Shown here in pieces: positions 21,796 to 35,128 of a DNA stretch of 64,000 nt. The stretch is taken from NCBI GenBank assembly GCA_038277395.1, contig CM076196.1, positions 96,354,385-96,418,384 of the forward strand, in the 5' to 3' direction. The stretch comes from Dryocosmus kuriphilus. Taxonomy: Eukaryota; Arthropoda; Insecta; Hymenoptera; Cynipidae. How positions within the stretch are numbered: position 1 is the first letter of the stretch; each line of letters begins with the position of its first letter. A program made the position numbers and the translations under genes. The notes beneath the pieces were generated by a model. That model saw only the letters and a list, made by a program, of their open reading frames with translations. It had not been told where the DNA came from and made no database searches.

Positions 21796-24700
21796 TACAG
21801 TATTTTTCTCCTTTCAATTCATCTGAATTGTCATGCATAAGAAGTTTCTGGGTTCTCCCAAATCCTTCATCTGAAAAGCATTGCCTAGATGAGTTTTAAT
21901 TTCTTTAAGCTTCTCTGAATCATTGCTAGCAGTTAAAATGTCATCAACGTATAGTATAACCATAGTCAATTTTCCACTTTTCCTGCAGGTAAGTAGGCGT
22001 GGTTCATGTAGATAATTTTGTAGGCCTAGTGCACGTATGTACCTCTTCGGAGAATTTCTTGTTCCATTTCTTTGCACTGGTATTTAATCCGTGTATAGAC
22101 CTCTTTAATTTACAAACTTTAGTAAGTGTTAAACTCTCTGAAATATTTACGCCTTTCAGAATTTCCATGAATACCTCTTCATTGAGTTTCCCGTTCAAGA
22201 ATGCTGTCTTGACCTCCATTTGACACATTCCCAAGTCTTCTTTATTTACTATAAAAAAATAGTTGCTCTAATTAGTGACAGTCTTGAAACTGGTGCATAT
22301 GTTTCTTTTGAATCATATATTTTTTTATCTTTAAATCCTCTGGAGACAAGTCGAGCTTTGTACTTTAATTTTCCATCACTTTCGACTTTCTATTTGAACA
22401 CCCATTTGGAATCAATTATATTAGGTCTTTTTCCATTAGGTTTTTCTTCATGTCTGTCAACTATATCCCAGACATTGTTCTTTTCCATAGAGTATAGTTC
22501 TTCTTTGATAGCTTGTTTCCATAGTTTTTGATCCTCTGAATTTACTTCCTCCTCATACGTAGTTGGGCCATTTTGTATTGACGCCAAAAGAGTATGTCTA
22601 AGTTCGTCCTCTCTCATTTCTTGAACCTCTGAAGTTCTGGTATATCGAGCAAAGCTAATATCCTCAATTTTCTTGGCTTTACTTCTTGTGACAGAACCAT
22701 CAACTTTTATTTGATTGATTCTTTGGCGGCCTTTCTCTGATTAACTCTGAAAGTTGATTGTCTTTTTATATGTTAATTTTCCTCGGTCTGCTTCCTTTCC
22801 TCAGTTCTTTTTTCTTTGTCTCTGAATTTTCTGAATCAATTTCGTCTATGGTTACCGCACAGTTTTCTTGTTCTTTTTTTTCTGCAGTAATTGTGAAATT
22901 GATTAACTTATCAGATTCACTCTCATACAGATTTTTATCACCTTTTTCTTCATTCTGGTTTTTCTTGTAAACGTCCTTGTATACTAATTTCTCTAAGAAT
23001 CTCACATGTCTTGACTCTAAGAACTTTTTTGAGCCAGGATGCCGTAGTATGTAGCCAGTATTTGTATGTCCTACTAAGACAGTTTTTAAAGATACGACTA
23101 CATTGCTGAATTTGGACTCTGTTTTTGGAAGTTTAATATAAGCAATGCAACCAAATCTTCTGATTTGTTCTAAGTGGTACCTAGCTTTAGATGAGAATTT
23201 CATTAATGGTACTGCATACTCAATTGATTTGTGAGGAGTAATGTTGTAAGAATGAACAATGTTTCTGCAGCCAACTGCCACATACTTGCTGGTAAACCAG
23301 AATCAAAAATGAGTGCTGATTGTTCTCTGAATTGTTTTGTTGAATCTTTCTGCTGTCCCATTGAGTTATGGAGTACATAGTAGACCGCAGTCTGGTTCTA
23401 TCTATTCTTTTTTCATAACCTCAGAAAATTTTCCACTAGTATACTCTGTACCTCTGTCTGACCTGTTTCGTCTTTTGATTTCAGAGAGTATATTTTATCA
23501 TATCGAGAAAAGTCATCAAAAAATACTATAATGTACCTCCTCTGTCCTGGCCATGAAATAGGTTCGATCGGACCCATTACATCTGAATGAATGATTTGAA
23601 GTGGCTTACCTGCTCTGCTTTTTTTTTTTTGAATAGCAGTTTCTCCATTTCCGATAATATGCACACTTCGCATTCTTTGGCTAAACCTTCATACTTTACA
23701 TGTTGCAAACTCTTTTCCTTATTTTGTAGCATTTTCAAATAATTTAGGGATGAATGACCCAGTCGGATATGCCACAATATTGCTTCGCTTTGTTTAACCC
23801 CTGAGTTTAATTTGTCAGGTGGCTTTTCTACAAGTAACTCATTCAAACTCTCAATATTATTAAAGTCATCTACTTCAATTGTTTTACAAAATATCAGACT
23901 GGTATCAGTTATTTTTTCTGAATTTATAATTTTGTTGTTTGGTTCATTGATCTTCTCTGAATTCTACCTCCCAGTTGCAGACTCTGTTTCTTTTGCTGAC
24001 ATATCAGCATACTCTGAATTATCTCCCTCCGAATCCAAAGATCGTTTATCCTTGTTATTTGTCTGCAGTAATTGCTCTGAAAGCTCATTGCCTACAGCTA
24101 TACACGTAATGCAACTATAATTGTTATCTTTATTTATTTCAGTATTATCTTTATTTTTGCCTTTTAGAACTTCAAATCTAACTACCTAATTAGGCTTTTC
24201 ATAAGTTCCCTCGAATATGGTTCTATTATTCTCTTTGTTATAGATACTCTGAAAATTTTGTCATCCAAATTTATACTAAAACCTGCGTCTACTAGTTTAC
24301 GTAATGATAGCAAGTTCTCTGAAATATCTTTTGCTGCTATCACATTTGTCAATTTGATATGATCTGCATTCAATGCATCACACCTTAGCAACAGATCAGT
24401 TCGACCATCAATTGCTGTATTAGTAAATTCATTTTTGTTATCACTCTCAATAATCCCATTTTCGGATATTTTGAAATTACCTAAAATAAAGCTTTTATTG
24501 ACTATATGTTCTGTTGCTCTCGAGTCTACAATGAACTTTGTTTGTTTTTTACTATTACTATCATACTAACGGTCTATTTTACCCTGATTCTTATCATACT
24601 CTGAATAGTACTGCTCCTCGTTCTCTTGATCAATTGTTGTTGTTGTATTATAATTATCTCCACCATACTCAGCTGCTCTTCTGGCTGATGGTTGAGATCC

Positions 24701-25683
24701 ATGTAATTCAGAATCTCTGTTGAGAGATTTCTTATATTCTTGAAATGGACGTTTGCCTTCGGCAGTGCAGTTTTCTCGATATAGCAGAACTATCGAGTTG
24801 AATTTTTCAGAGGAAGACTCTGTTGCCAGTGTCCTGTTCTATTACATCTGTTACATTTGGAGCTATTGCTCTTTGATTTTTGGAAACATGTTCTTGATGT
24901 TGTTAAATCTTTTGACTCTGAGTTTCCAGATGCAGCGTCGTTATCCTCTTGAATTCGATGAACTGTTTTTCTTAGAGCTTCCAAGGGCATTTCTTTTCCA
25001 TTGTAGTTATCATCGTTTAATCTGTGCGTCGTATTTCGGGCATAACTCCAATGACAGCTTGGTAGAATGTAGAGCGCTTTTTTTTTGTTCTGTCAATTTT
25101 TGAGGATCTTCACTCAACTCATGTTCTCTGATTATTTGCTCAAATCTTTCACAGAAATTCTGAACTCTTTCTCCTTTATTCATTATTAAATTATATAATT
25201 TTGTTCTTATTAAGGTTGGAGTTGAACTAACTTCACTTATTCTGCTTTCTCTTAATTTTCTCAGAATCTCTACAGGCTACGTCGGACCCAAGATTTTCTT
25301 ATGATACTCTTCATCAATATGGTTATTAATTATATCCTTGACTGAGTTTTTTCTTAATTTAACCTCAATCTCTGAGTCTTGTTGGGCCTGATGTGTTTGA
25401 TCAATCAGATCTAATAACATCCAACTATTTAACTCAGTTTTCAGACAATATAACCAAGCCTCAAAACTGGATTTTGGAGTCAGTTTGAAGTATCTCTGAA
25501 TTTTTTGTCTCATACATATCCCACTGTTTAAAGATGTTCTATCCACTACAATGCGTGTCTTATGATCTGGAGACTCTGACTCTCTTCAGACTCTAATATG
25601 TTCTTATGTGCTAAGGTCAGTTTTTCTACAGCATCTTTCAATAGACTTCGAGTAGTGTGGTCAACCGATGCATTCAATGACAT
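21796..25683 (-). pseudogene. Ty1/copia gag-pol, 3'-truncated and decayed
   Basis: From ATG 25683 on the minus strand: gag (MSLNASVDHTT, then SFEAWLYCLKTELNSWMLLD), a zinc knuckle missing its last Cys (CNRCNRTGHWQQS), a protease in which DSGATEH is changed to DSRATEH, a gag-pre-integrase motif (WHIRLGHSSLNYL), an integrase core (IIHSDVMGPIEP), and reverse transcriptase with LYVDD at about 21943-21957. Several frameshifts and stops separate the pieces. Coding ends at 21796, where the fold-back element begins, so the end of reverse transcriptase, RNase H and the 3' LTR are gone. I did not find the missing part on the other side of the fold-back element. Confidence 0.9.
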
Positions 25684-25805
25684 ATTTTTGACAAGAACTT
25701 GTGCTTGGATAGCTTCATTTTATAAAGAGCATTTATTAATTTACTATTGACTGAATAAAGTTTCTCACATCTCATACTCTGAATTTAAAAAATTTAATTT
25801 TTGAT

Positions 25806-25990
25806 TTCCTTTTAATTTTTATTAATTTTGTTTTATATAAAATTTCCTCTTAATTTTTTATTAATTTTTTTAAACTAAAATTTCATCTTAATTTTCATTA
25901 ATTTGTTTTATAAAAACTTTCCTCTGAATTTTTTTATTATTTTATTATAGCTGAAATTTCCTTTCAACTTTCTTTACTAACTTGTAAAAA
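25806..25990. repeat. Degenerate 38-bp tandem repeat, five units
   Basis: Five successive units begin TTTCCTTTTAATTTTTATTA-like and repeat about every 38 bp with substitutions. They lie in the presumed leader of the copia element. Confidence 0.7.
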
Positions 25991-26152
25991 TATTTACGTC
26001 TCTTATGAATGACAAACAGATAATAAGTTTAATTTGCGTACACATTTTATTCATATTCATCATTTTCAAAAAAAAAATTAGATAAGAGAAAATGTATTTA
26101 ACTACAACACTGCTCTGAATTATTTTCACTTAAATGAAATATTTTATCTGGA

Positions 26153-26157
<5 letters not shown>

Positions 26158-26210
<53 letters not shown>
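26158..26210. repeat. (AT)n microsatellite
   Basis: About 50 bp of uninterrupted alternating AT. Confidence 0.95.
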
Positions 26211-26213
<3 letters not shown>

Positions 26214-26506
26214 CGCCGTAGTAAATGTGAGCTCCTTTCTACATCCGTGCAAGAAAAAAAGAACACAGAATTAAAGGGACCAAGGACACTCAGCATACTA
26301 AATAGCGGCCCAGGATTATTCACGAGATTCATGGCAAAACTCCCTCCATTTTATGTGAAGGCAAGTCCTCTGCTTGCTTGCGAAATGACTCTTAAGCGCC
26401 GTAATACGCCTCGATTCAAGGAGCCGACGCGCACACAAGAGAAGCCATGACACACTCGGATACAAGGCACACGAGCGCGCCACGAAACTCACAGGGAAAC
26501 ACGCAC

Positions 26507-26509
<3 letters not shown>

Positions 26510-26554
<45 letters not shown>
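26510..26554. repeat. (GA)n microsatellite
   Basis: About 44 bp of uninterrupted alternating GA within otherwise unremarkable sequence. Confidence 0.95.
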
Positions 26555-27439
26555 AATTCGGCATCGCGCACAAAAAAATTTACGTGCGAATTAATTTTCC
26601 CGCCCAAGAGTAGGTTCCTCTTCGCTCCTCACAAAAACCGGCACAGAACCTAAGCCAACACTAATCAGGCATCGGGCCTGTCTATGAAAGAATCAAAGAA
26701 GCCCGCAATCGGCCGTCGCTCAAACCTCAAACCCCACGAAGCCCACGCTCCGACGAGATTCGCTTGATCCCTCCGCGCACTCGCTTGTCACCCGATTCAC
26801 GGAACTCCTGTCGAACAAACAGGCCGTCGCTTGTCTCTCCGCAGGGTTGATGCGACTCCTCTGAATTTTGACTCTTTCTCTTTTATGTAATCCTACACTC
26901 TTAAATATTTATGCACTTCTACTCTCTGAATTAATAATTTTTAATTTTTAATATTAACACATTAAAACGTTTCCTTTTTGCACATAAAAACAAACAATCT
27001 GAATTTTTTCATCTTTATAAAAAAATTTTCTTATTTCTTTCAAATACATACCTTCTTCTTTATTTAATAATGTTCCCCTCACGGTTTACATAGCTTTCGT
27101 TTTGACAACATTACACATTACCTTACTTAAAATTACTATTTACACATATTTACAAATTACACTCTTAATCCTTATATTTATACTCTTACCACTATTTTAT
27201 ATTCTAGCGCAAATTAAAACTAAAACTGACGGGCGAATAATTTAGTGAGCGAAGGAGAGCGCACGAGAACGATCACAAGAGCAAGCGAAACGCAGCTGCA
27301 ACTTAATTTACTTTTACAATTAATTATTATTACTACCTACAGTCTTAACGCTTCTATGCGACTTCCGTTTAAGCCTTCTCTCACTTCCATTCTACTTACA
27401 CGTTTCCAATTCTTCACATTCACTCCCTCACTCCCACCA

Positions 27440-29640
27440 CACTCATCCCTCTAGCTTCCTCTAACCCTTCATCCATTCTTCCCCCAATCCTTCCTCCCCT
27501 AAGATCTTTTTCACATTCTCTTGCCAGCCTCCTTTCTCTTCCATTCCTCTTCTACATCCATCCCAAACATGCTCCCAAGTATCCTCTTCCAACTAACATA
27601 TTCTGTACTTTCTATTCTGCTGCTCTTCCCAATACATCCTTTCGCTTACTTCGTCTCCCAATATAAATCTTGCTATTCTTGACCATCTCCCCTCTCCACA
27701 ACTCTTTTCTAAATACTTTGGTAGTCCTTCCCTTTTTATCACCTTATACCACTTATTATATTTTGATTCCACAATCAACCCCCATGTTTCTATTAACTGT
27801 TTTTCCCTGTCTCTTTTTCCAGCTCTTCGTACTTTACTCCCTACCCCCCTCTCTCTAGTTAGCTTTATCTCCCTCAAGCACTCCCTTGCTAACTCCCCTG
27901 CCCTTCCTTCTCTTAGCTTCTCTTCAAACTTCACAATATTAACTATCTTATCTTCTCCGATTTCTCCTGCATATTCTCGTTTACATATGCCACTACTATC
28001 TTCCACCTTTCTTCTTCCAACTTCATCTCCTGCACTACTACACCGTCTGTTTCTTCTTTCCTCTTTTCCATCTCCTTGATCCCTGTCATAATCCTCTTTC
28101 TCATTCCCATCACCAATTCTCCCATTACTCTTCCTTTTTTATTCTTCCTGTTTGAACGTTGCATCTTCCATATGTAACGCTTCGGTAATCGTTTATTTAC
28201 TCTCTCCCATCCCTTTTATCTAATCACGTTTTCGTCATTACTACTACTTCTCACTGTTCTAAATATCTTATAAATTCCTTATCCTTTCTTTCCAAGCCCG
28301 CTATATTCTAGTAGTATAACTTCCATTCTTTCGTTCCTCGATTTCTCGTCTCCTCCTTTTCCCTACAATCTCTTATTTTTCTCCCTCGCTCTCTCTCTCT
28401 CTCTCTCACCTCGCTCCCTTCCACGGTATCTTACTTTTTACTACCTTTTCCCATTCTTCGTCCCAATCCCACCATACGCCATCTATCTGTATGCTTCCAT
28501 ACTTAACCCAAGTTCTTTTTCCCTTTTTTCTTTTCTCTTGTGCTATTTTCCTTAACTTATACTGCATATTCCTTTCTATCTACGTCAAGTCATTTTCATT
28601 TTCTCTTTTCTTAGTCATGACTTATCTCTTATCATCTGTGTTCTTTAATTTTAACCAGTACCATTTGCCCTCCTGTTCCGCCTTCCTTATCTACTTTTCT
28701 TACTTCTTCTATTTCTTCCTTCGCACCTATCCTCTTTAGCACTTCCTCCACTCCTTCTTTCAATTCCTTTCCCTCTAGTTTTAAACTCTTTATCACTATA
28801 TTCCTCCTTCTTCCGCTCTCTCTCTCCCTTCCATTTTTCTCTTTTTTCTCAGCTGTTCTTCATCCGCATTCCCAGTCCCTTCTCCTCTAAGGTCCCGATT
28901 TGAGCTTCCTATCTTTTTCATCCTATTCTCCAAATCTCCTACTATTTTATTGGTCTGTTCCTGCTTTTATAGCTTTTGTTCTAATCCTTGCATCCTTTTT
29001 TCTAAGTTTTCCTTACTTCTTCCTATTTGCTCATATCACTTCTAAGTTCGGACATTTCTCTCTTAATTTCTTCTCCCCTTCCCTCCTGATTTTTTTCATA
29101 CATTCCCATTACCTCCATCTCATTTTTCTCACTTTATATACTTCTTTATCTTCGGTCTGGACATTATCGCTCTTTCCGTTCTTATCTTTTTCTTTTTCCG
29201 GCGGAGATCTAAACATTTTTGGCTGTTTAACTAACGAACCTAATTCTTCCTTGTCCTCACTACTTCCCCTGTCCTCACTACCTCCCCTGTCCTCCCTCTT
29301 CCTTTTAACTAGTTCCTCAAGCGAAACAAAACTCCTCGCCCTCAGTCTCTCCATTACCCAATTCAAAATTTCCCAGGCGTACCCTACCATCTCCTACACC
29401 TACCACGATCAACGTAACCTACGTAGCTGCGCTTTCCAGACGTGCACAATACTGTACCAACCTATTATCCCTACCCTGTAATCCACGCCACCTAACCTCA
29501 AGTACACCCAAATCAATCTCAAACACAAAAAATATCAACCACCCTTTCACTCTTCTTATTAACCCATACGAACCTCCGTTCCTCCAACCCTCCCATACAC
29601 CCACACCATCAACTCTCCTCAAATATCACCACAAATTCAC
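27440..29640 (-). pseudogene. LINE retrotransposon remnant lacking reverse transcriptase
   Basis: On the minus strand the order is: an ORF1-like part (about 28800-29622) with LEELVKRKREDRG, SPPEKEKDK and a heptad-rich region; an endonuclease N-terminus (about 27943-28355) with LGKKDKEFIRYLEQ-like and MQRSNRKNKKGRVMG sequence, then AYVNENMQEKSEKIR; and directly after it the C-terminal tail (27449-28006) with LARECLREIKL, ESKYNKWYKVIKREGLPKYL, MYWEEQQNRKYRIC and, after a TAG, EEDTWEHVWDGC. The last two form the C2HC knuckle found after the reverse transcriptase in this LINE type. The whole reverse transcriptase is missing between them. Many stops are present. Clade not assigned. Confidence 0.75.
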
Positions 29641-30190
29641 ACAAACCTGCACAACACAATCAATCTGATCTGTTACTTTCATACCGGAAACGGAAGTCTT
29701 AAATACATGCCATATATTTACTTCTGAAAACCGCAAACGATGGCAATGTGCACAGCTCAGTTACGTCATTCGCAGACTCAAACTCGTCGAACGCCGATGG
29801 CATCCTCCCTACGAAAATGCTCGGACGGATACTGTTATACCTCCCAGTCCGAAGCACCGAAAAATCAGGTCGCATTCCTCCGTGAATCCTCGAAACCATG
29901 GACCTCTGCTACTATGTAAGAGTTGAATCCTCTTTCTTCAGGGGTTAAGGGCAGGGAAGGCACTAGGATACTTAAAAAACTGAGCGTGTTTCTTTAACCT
30001 CTGAATCGCGGGCACATTCTAATCGCGTGCTTCGCGCGAAGTATGAGCGCGCCTGGGGCGCGCTTCTATTGGGACTCGCGCTTCGCGCTCGATAGGTTAT
30101 TTACCTCGCGCTACGCGCTCGGTGTTTATGAATCGTATAAACCTTTACATTAAAAATTACAAAAGAAATTATTTTACTTAAGGCTCCATC
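29641..30190. other. Gene-free stretch with CG-rich palindromes
   Basis: At about 30010-30125 a CG-rich block repeats CGCGCTTCGCGCTCG-type units (GTGCTTCGCGCGAAG, CTCGCGCTTCGCGCTCG, CTCGCGCTACGCGCTCG) in otherwise AT-rich DNA. A 66-residue minus-strand frame at 29699-29899 has no family I recognise. Confidence 0.5.
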
Positions 30191-30229
30191 GCGCTTAAGT
30201 AATACCTTCTCATCATTCTCTCTCTCTTT

Positions 30230-30785
30230 CCAAGGTGAAAAATTCTGCTTGTTAATATTTTCTCATATGCTGCATAGTTTTGCTGAAAAGTGGGTTTCTT
30301 TATATTTCATAATATATTTCACGAATAACTCAAAAACTACACGTCTTTTCAAAAAAATGATAGAGAGCAAATTTGTAGATCTTTTTTAGATGAAAAACTT
30401 CGTTTATTATCATTTCTTTTTTATCTTGCATATTTTGTGGGGAAATTGGAATTTTTGATTTTTTAATAGCATTTTCTCGATTAAAACCAAAACCGTGCAT
30501 TTTATCAAAAAATAGTTTAAAGAAAATTTATAGATCTTTTTAAGGTGAACAATTTTGCTTGTTAATATTTTCTCATATCTCACATAGTTTTGCTGTAAAG
30601 TGGATTAGTTTGTATTTAATAACATATTTCACGAATAACTCAAAAACTACACGTCTGTTCAAAAAAATGATAGAAAGCAAATTTGTAGATATTTTTGTTG
30701 TGAACAACTTTGTTTGTTATAATTTTTTTCGTATCTTGCATATTTTAGCCGGAAAATGGACTTTTTAATTTTGTGAAAACAGTTT
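30230..30785 (+). repeat. 315-bp tandem repeat, two copies
   Basis: Copies starting AAGGTGAA(A/C)AATT(C/T)TGCTTGTT at 30230 and about 30543 share ACGAATAACTCAAAAACTAC and GCAAATTTGTAGAT. Each copy is itself two related halves of about 157 bp, so it is a higher-order satellite. Confidence 0.75.
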
Positions 30786-32344
30786 TTGATGGATAAACAC
30801 ATAACCACTGGTCAAAAACCGCTGGTTAACGAACTCGTCGTTTCTTTTTGCATCCTGAAGAAGTGTGCCAAAGCAGAATCTAATCCGATTAGTCCTTCGA
30901 AAGTTATCGCGACCAGAGGCGCCGACAACGACGATGACGACAAACGACAGACACCGTCGTAAAAAAACCGTTTTTTCGGATTCAGGGCGTCTCAAAACGT
31001 GTAGATATGATGAAATCCGCGAAAGCCAGTTTTCGCATAAAACTAATACCTCCTCATTGAGATGAGAATGTAAAAAATGTGCACGTTCTCCAAGCTTGAC
31101 TTGTACCCGGTTTTTCGTCCAACGACAGATTTTCTCATTTTTACTACAATTTTTGTATCGTTAAGGGAGACATTTAATATTTGAATTTCTTTGGTGGTGC
31201 ATTCAGTGCAGATTTTTTTTATGGTTCTGGGGTACGTTCTTCTACATTAATAATCGCTTGGACCATTTTCTTTGTCAATCGAAACATACGTATAAATTGT
31301 TTTTCAGGTAAATCAAAAGGATCATCACGTTCACGAAATTTCCCAGCCGACTTCGTGTCTAGAGAATGTCTGGTCCTTCAAAAACCATAAAAGCTTTGCA
31401 TCCTTTTTATAAATAAACAAACAAAAATAAACAATTATAAATAAACGAATAAAAATAAATTTAAAAAAAAATTTTAATAATAATTAAGTAAACAGCAGGC
31501 AACTTTAATATTATAAAACTGATATTTCATTTTCTCTAATAAAATATTTACGTTAAATACAGGTAAAAGTGACTGAAAAATAACCGGCTCTGACATTGCT
31601 TAGACATTCTCCAATCATTTTGTTTCGTCAGGATGCATTTTATTTTCTGCATGTCTTGCTGCATCCACTACTACGTCAACAACATTAATGTTTACTATAT
31701 CTCGTAACGCCATTACTGACTGCAACCAGACCTATCCGACTACAAAATAGATGTAGCGAATATATGCCTACACAGCAAAAAATGAAACGAAATTTACGAG
31801 TTTTTGTTTGAAAGTTACCGTTTCTAGTGTGGTAATGTTACCACGTTGAGCGAGCGATAATTACCACTTTTGAGGTTATAAAATGACAAGGACCAGCCCC
31901 CGGGCTATGGATAGGCAGTGACCGTCACCTGAACGATTTCATGAAATCTGACGGTCATCTGACGGGTCATCGTGAAATCGTGTAATCATCTAATTTTATA
32001 AAAATTGGATCAATGTTTACTAAAACTGAATAGATAAAAATGTTCAAATAAACTTAAGACATGATTCTTCTGTCAAAAGAATGGAGATAGAAGCTTTTAA
32101 TACTAGTTTGATACTGGAAAAGTACAGATTCGTGCGAACGTAACCTATAAATGACCGCGAATTTTTCAATTTCATATATATTTGTAAGCCACGTAAAGTG
32201 AAATTATTTAAAGAATTTTGTGTAGTCTTTTGTGTAAAATAAAATTTGAGATGCATTTAAAATTCTTTTTTATTTTGTGATTATAGAACAAATGTAAATT
32301 TAGGAAGGAATATAACTTTTTATATATTATATACATAACTTTCT
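30786..32344. other. Gene-free stretch
   Basis: No ORF with family features. It includes a more GC-rich block at about 30840-31060 and a block with repeated TGACGGTCA-like sequence at about 31920-31975, both probably parts of dispersed repeats. Confidence 0.4.
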
Positions 32345-32620
<276 letters not shown>

Positions 32621-34496
32621 TTGTTTGTCTTCCAGTAAGTTCGTACAATTATTGGAATCAAATGGCAGGCTTGAAGGCATGGAAAAAATTGTGGAAGCTA
32701 TTTTACTTAGAATACTTCCAGCGCAAATTCCAGTCCACCATGTCAGTGGATTGGTTACGAGTTCAGCTTTCCACACAAATTCATTTCTCCGCATGCCTTC
32801 TTGATTTCTGTACTCTGCTAATGATGTAGATATTGCCTGCAAATCACCAACTTTTAGAAATTCACCTAATGATATTAGGAACATTACGCCTTGCAAATCT
32901 TCTTCCTGACTATTATCTCGACCCTTAAATCGAGTATCGAGAATGTTTGCTGCGAAATGAGCAGAAGTCAAAACATCATTGAATCTTCTATCCAAACAGT
33001 CTTGAATAGTCTTCTGGTCATCATCAGATAACAATGAAGATGTAGTAAGATAATTAGTTAATTGATGTCGTATTAATTTCGTAAACTGAGTTATCTTGCT
33101 TAACGGTGTAATGCAACTTCCTGCTTCATTGATCCATCTTTGAAGTGGTGATATTAAGGAATATAAAAATGTAGCACTTTGCCAGAATTGATTGTTCAAT
33201 ACCTTTTGTTCAATAAGTTGTGGAAATTGGTCAACATTTTTTCCCTGAAGAATCAAAATCTGCAAAGTTTGTTTAAAATCATTTAAGAATCCTTCAACAC
33301 TTGATAATGATTCCTCAGGGTGTATAAGAGGGACCACTCGCTCCAGTATGTTTATCTGAACTTGTGCAAGTTTTCGAGAAAGTTCGGAATTCATGGTAAT
33401 GTGAGAGATGATTTTAGCGAAATCTTCTTTTAGTGACAAAAAAGCTGGCAATTGATGAATGTCTTGGAGCAGAAGATTAAAAGTTTCACCAGCTGAGGGA
33501 TAGAAGGGAATAGAGAAGTTTCTGTTAACATTTGTGGTTCTCGTAAGATCTTTCCAACAGTCAGTTTTTGTGAATTCATAGTTCGCCAAGACATTGAAGC
33601 ATTTTTCAATTCCCCCTTCTTCAATAGCTCTTTTAATATGTTCCAAAAAAGAAATGCTGGAACTTGTCACTTTTTTCCCAAAAACCTTATACAGTACAGT
33701 TTTTGGTACGTTCAACAACATGCTTGATGAAGAAGGATTCAATAGCTACCTTGCATCAATTTGTACAGAATATATATGAGATTCAGCAACGAGTTTCATA
33801 ACATTTTTTTGCGAAACTTCGTACTCTTCTCCGAGTATTAAGTTGGAAAGTTTGTTCGTTGTTGGTATTGGACATTTCGCCTTCCATGAATTGAGGAATT
33901 TTTGAAAATGCAGATCCTTTATAGCCGAAAATGAAATATGGCAGCTTATAAAAGCACGAGCAAGTAAACGCCATTGTTGGATCTGCAAGTATTTAAATTT
34001 GAGTAAAGCATAATTATAATAAAGTTCTGGAAAGAATTTCTCAAATAATTAAGACTTAAGAAAATTTTTTTAAAAGTACAAATGAATAAGAAAGTATACA
34101 TACCTTTTCATTTTCTGACAATGGCGAAGGATTATCATCCAAATCATTTTCAGTAATTGTCGACAGGACCGATACATCAGAAAGCGAACTTCCACTTCGA
34201 TCTAGGCACGAAGCTCTATTACTTCGTGGGTCCCGGTTTCTTGAATCACTTCTACTTGTATGGGAATTCCAATTTTCTTTATTGTCTTTTTATCTAGCAA
34301 GCATGTAGTTTATCATAGGCAGAATGCTGTCCTTAATTTCCTTGGGGGCTTTATCACATCTATAAACGTGCTTTGCCATTCTTGTTGAATTCCAAGCATA
34401 CGTTTGACCACAAAACTCACAAGTACCCTTTTTTGGAATAGCATCCGACATTCGGAAGTGACGTTTTGCAATAATTGCACTTGTTTCTTTACCCAT

Positions 34497-35128
34497 TTTC
34501 AGTTTTTTTCTAAAAATAAAATAAAGTTTCTTATTTACAATTTATATACTTATTTATACAATTAAGTTCTAAAAAATAATAATAACGCTTGACAGAAAAT
34601 AGTTGTATTATATATATATTTATTTATTTATCCTTCATTTAATGAACTATTTTGAAGAAAATAATGTGATAAAAAAAATGTTGTCAAATATATACATGTA
34701 GGTAAAACAGCTAGAGGTTATAAAAGTAACTTTTTGCAGAAAATATAATGTTTTTGTTGAAAATTAATAATTATAATTATTAAAAAATGTTATTTACTTC
34801 TTTATAGTTGTGAACTTCTGGTAATTACTTTTTAAATATCACATTTGACAATAAAGAAACGTAATTTATCGGCGAAATACTTACGCTTTCTACAGGTAAA
34901 CAAACGAACATAACCTTACTTTTCGAACGCATATAAATGAAAGAGCGAAGAGGAGCGTTATTGACGTCATTTTGTGTCTTGTATGTGGATAATGTTAAAA
35001 TTCTTTTTCATGTAAAAAAAATAAAGTGATATGTGCGGATTCTGATTTAATAATTCTATATGCAATTGAACTGTTAAAAGGAAGTATTTTATTACTAATT
35101 ATAAACCGCTTCGAGTAAATTAGAAAAA
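34497..35128. other. Space between the two divergent hAT genes
   Basis: About 630 bp of AT-rich sequence without ORFs. It should contain both hAT promoters and possibly the outer ends of the two elements, but I could not identify terminal repeats. Confidence 0.5.

Larger units (their letters stand above)
25684..27440. other. Copia leader or LTR region and simple repeats
   Basis: No gene is supported. It likely contains the copia leader and 5' LTR, but LTR borders cannot be fixed because the 3' LTR is missing. It includes a 38-bp tandem array, an AT microsatellite and a GA microsatellite. The ORFs at 26247-26653 and 27245-27454 look like by-products of simple repeats. Confidence 0.4.

Noticed and set aside
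26316..26653. Ser-Leu or Glu-Arg repeat ORFs
   Set aside because: They are translations of the (GA)n microsatellite.
28491..29481. Plus-strand hydrophobic ORFs at 28.5-29.5 kb
   Set aside because: They are the complement of the purine-rich minus-strand LINE, which gives Ser/Leu/Phe-rich frames by composition.
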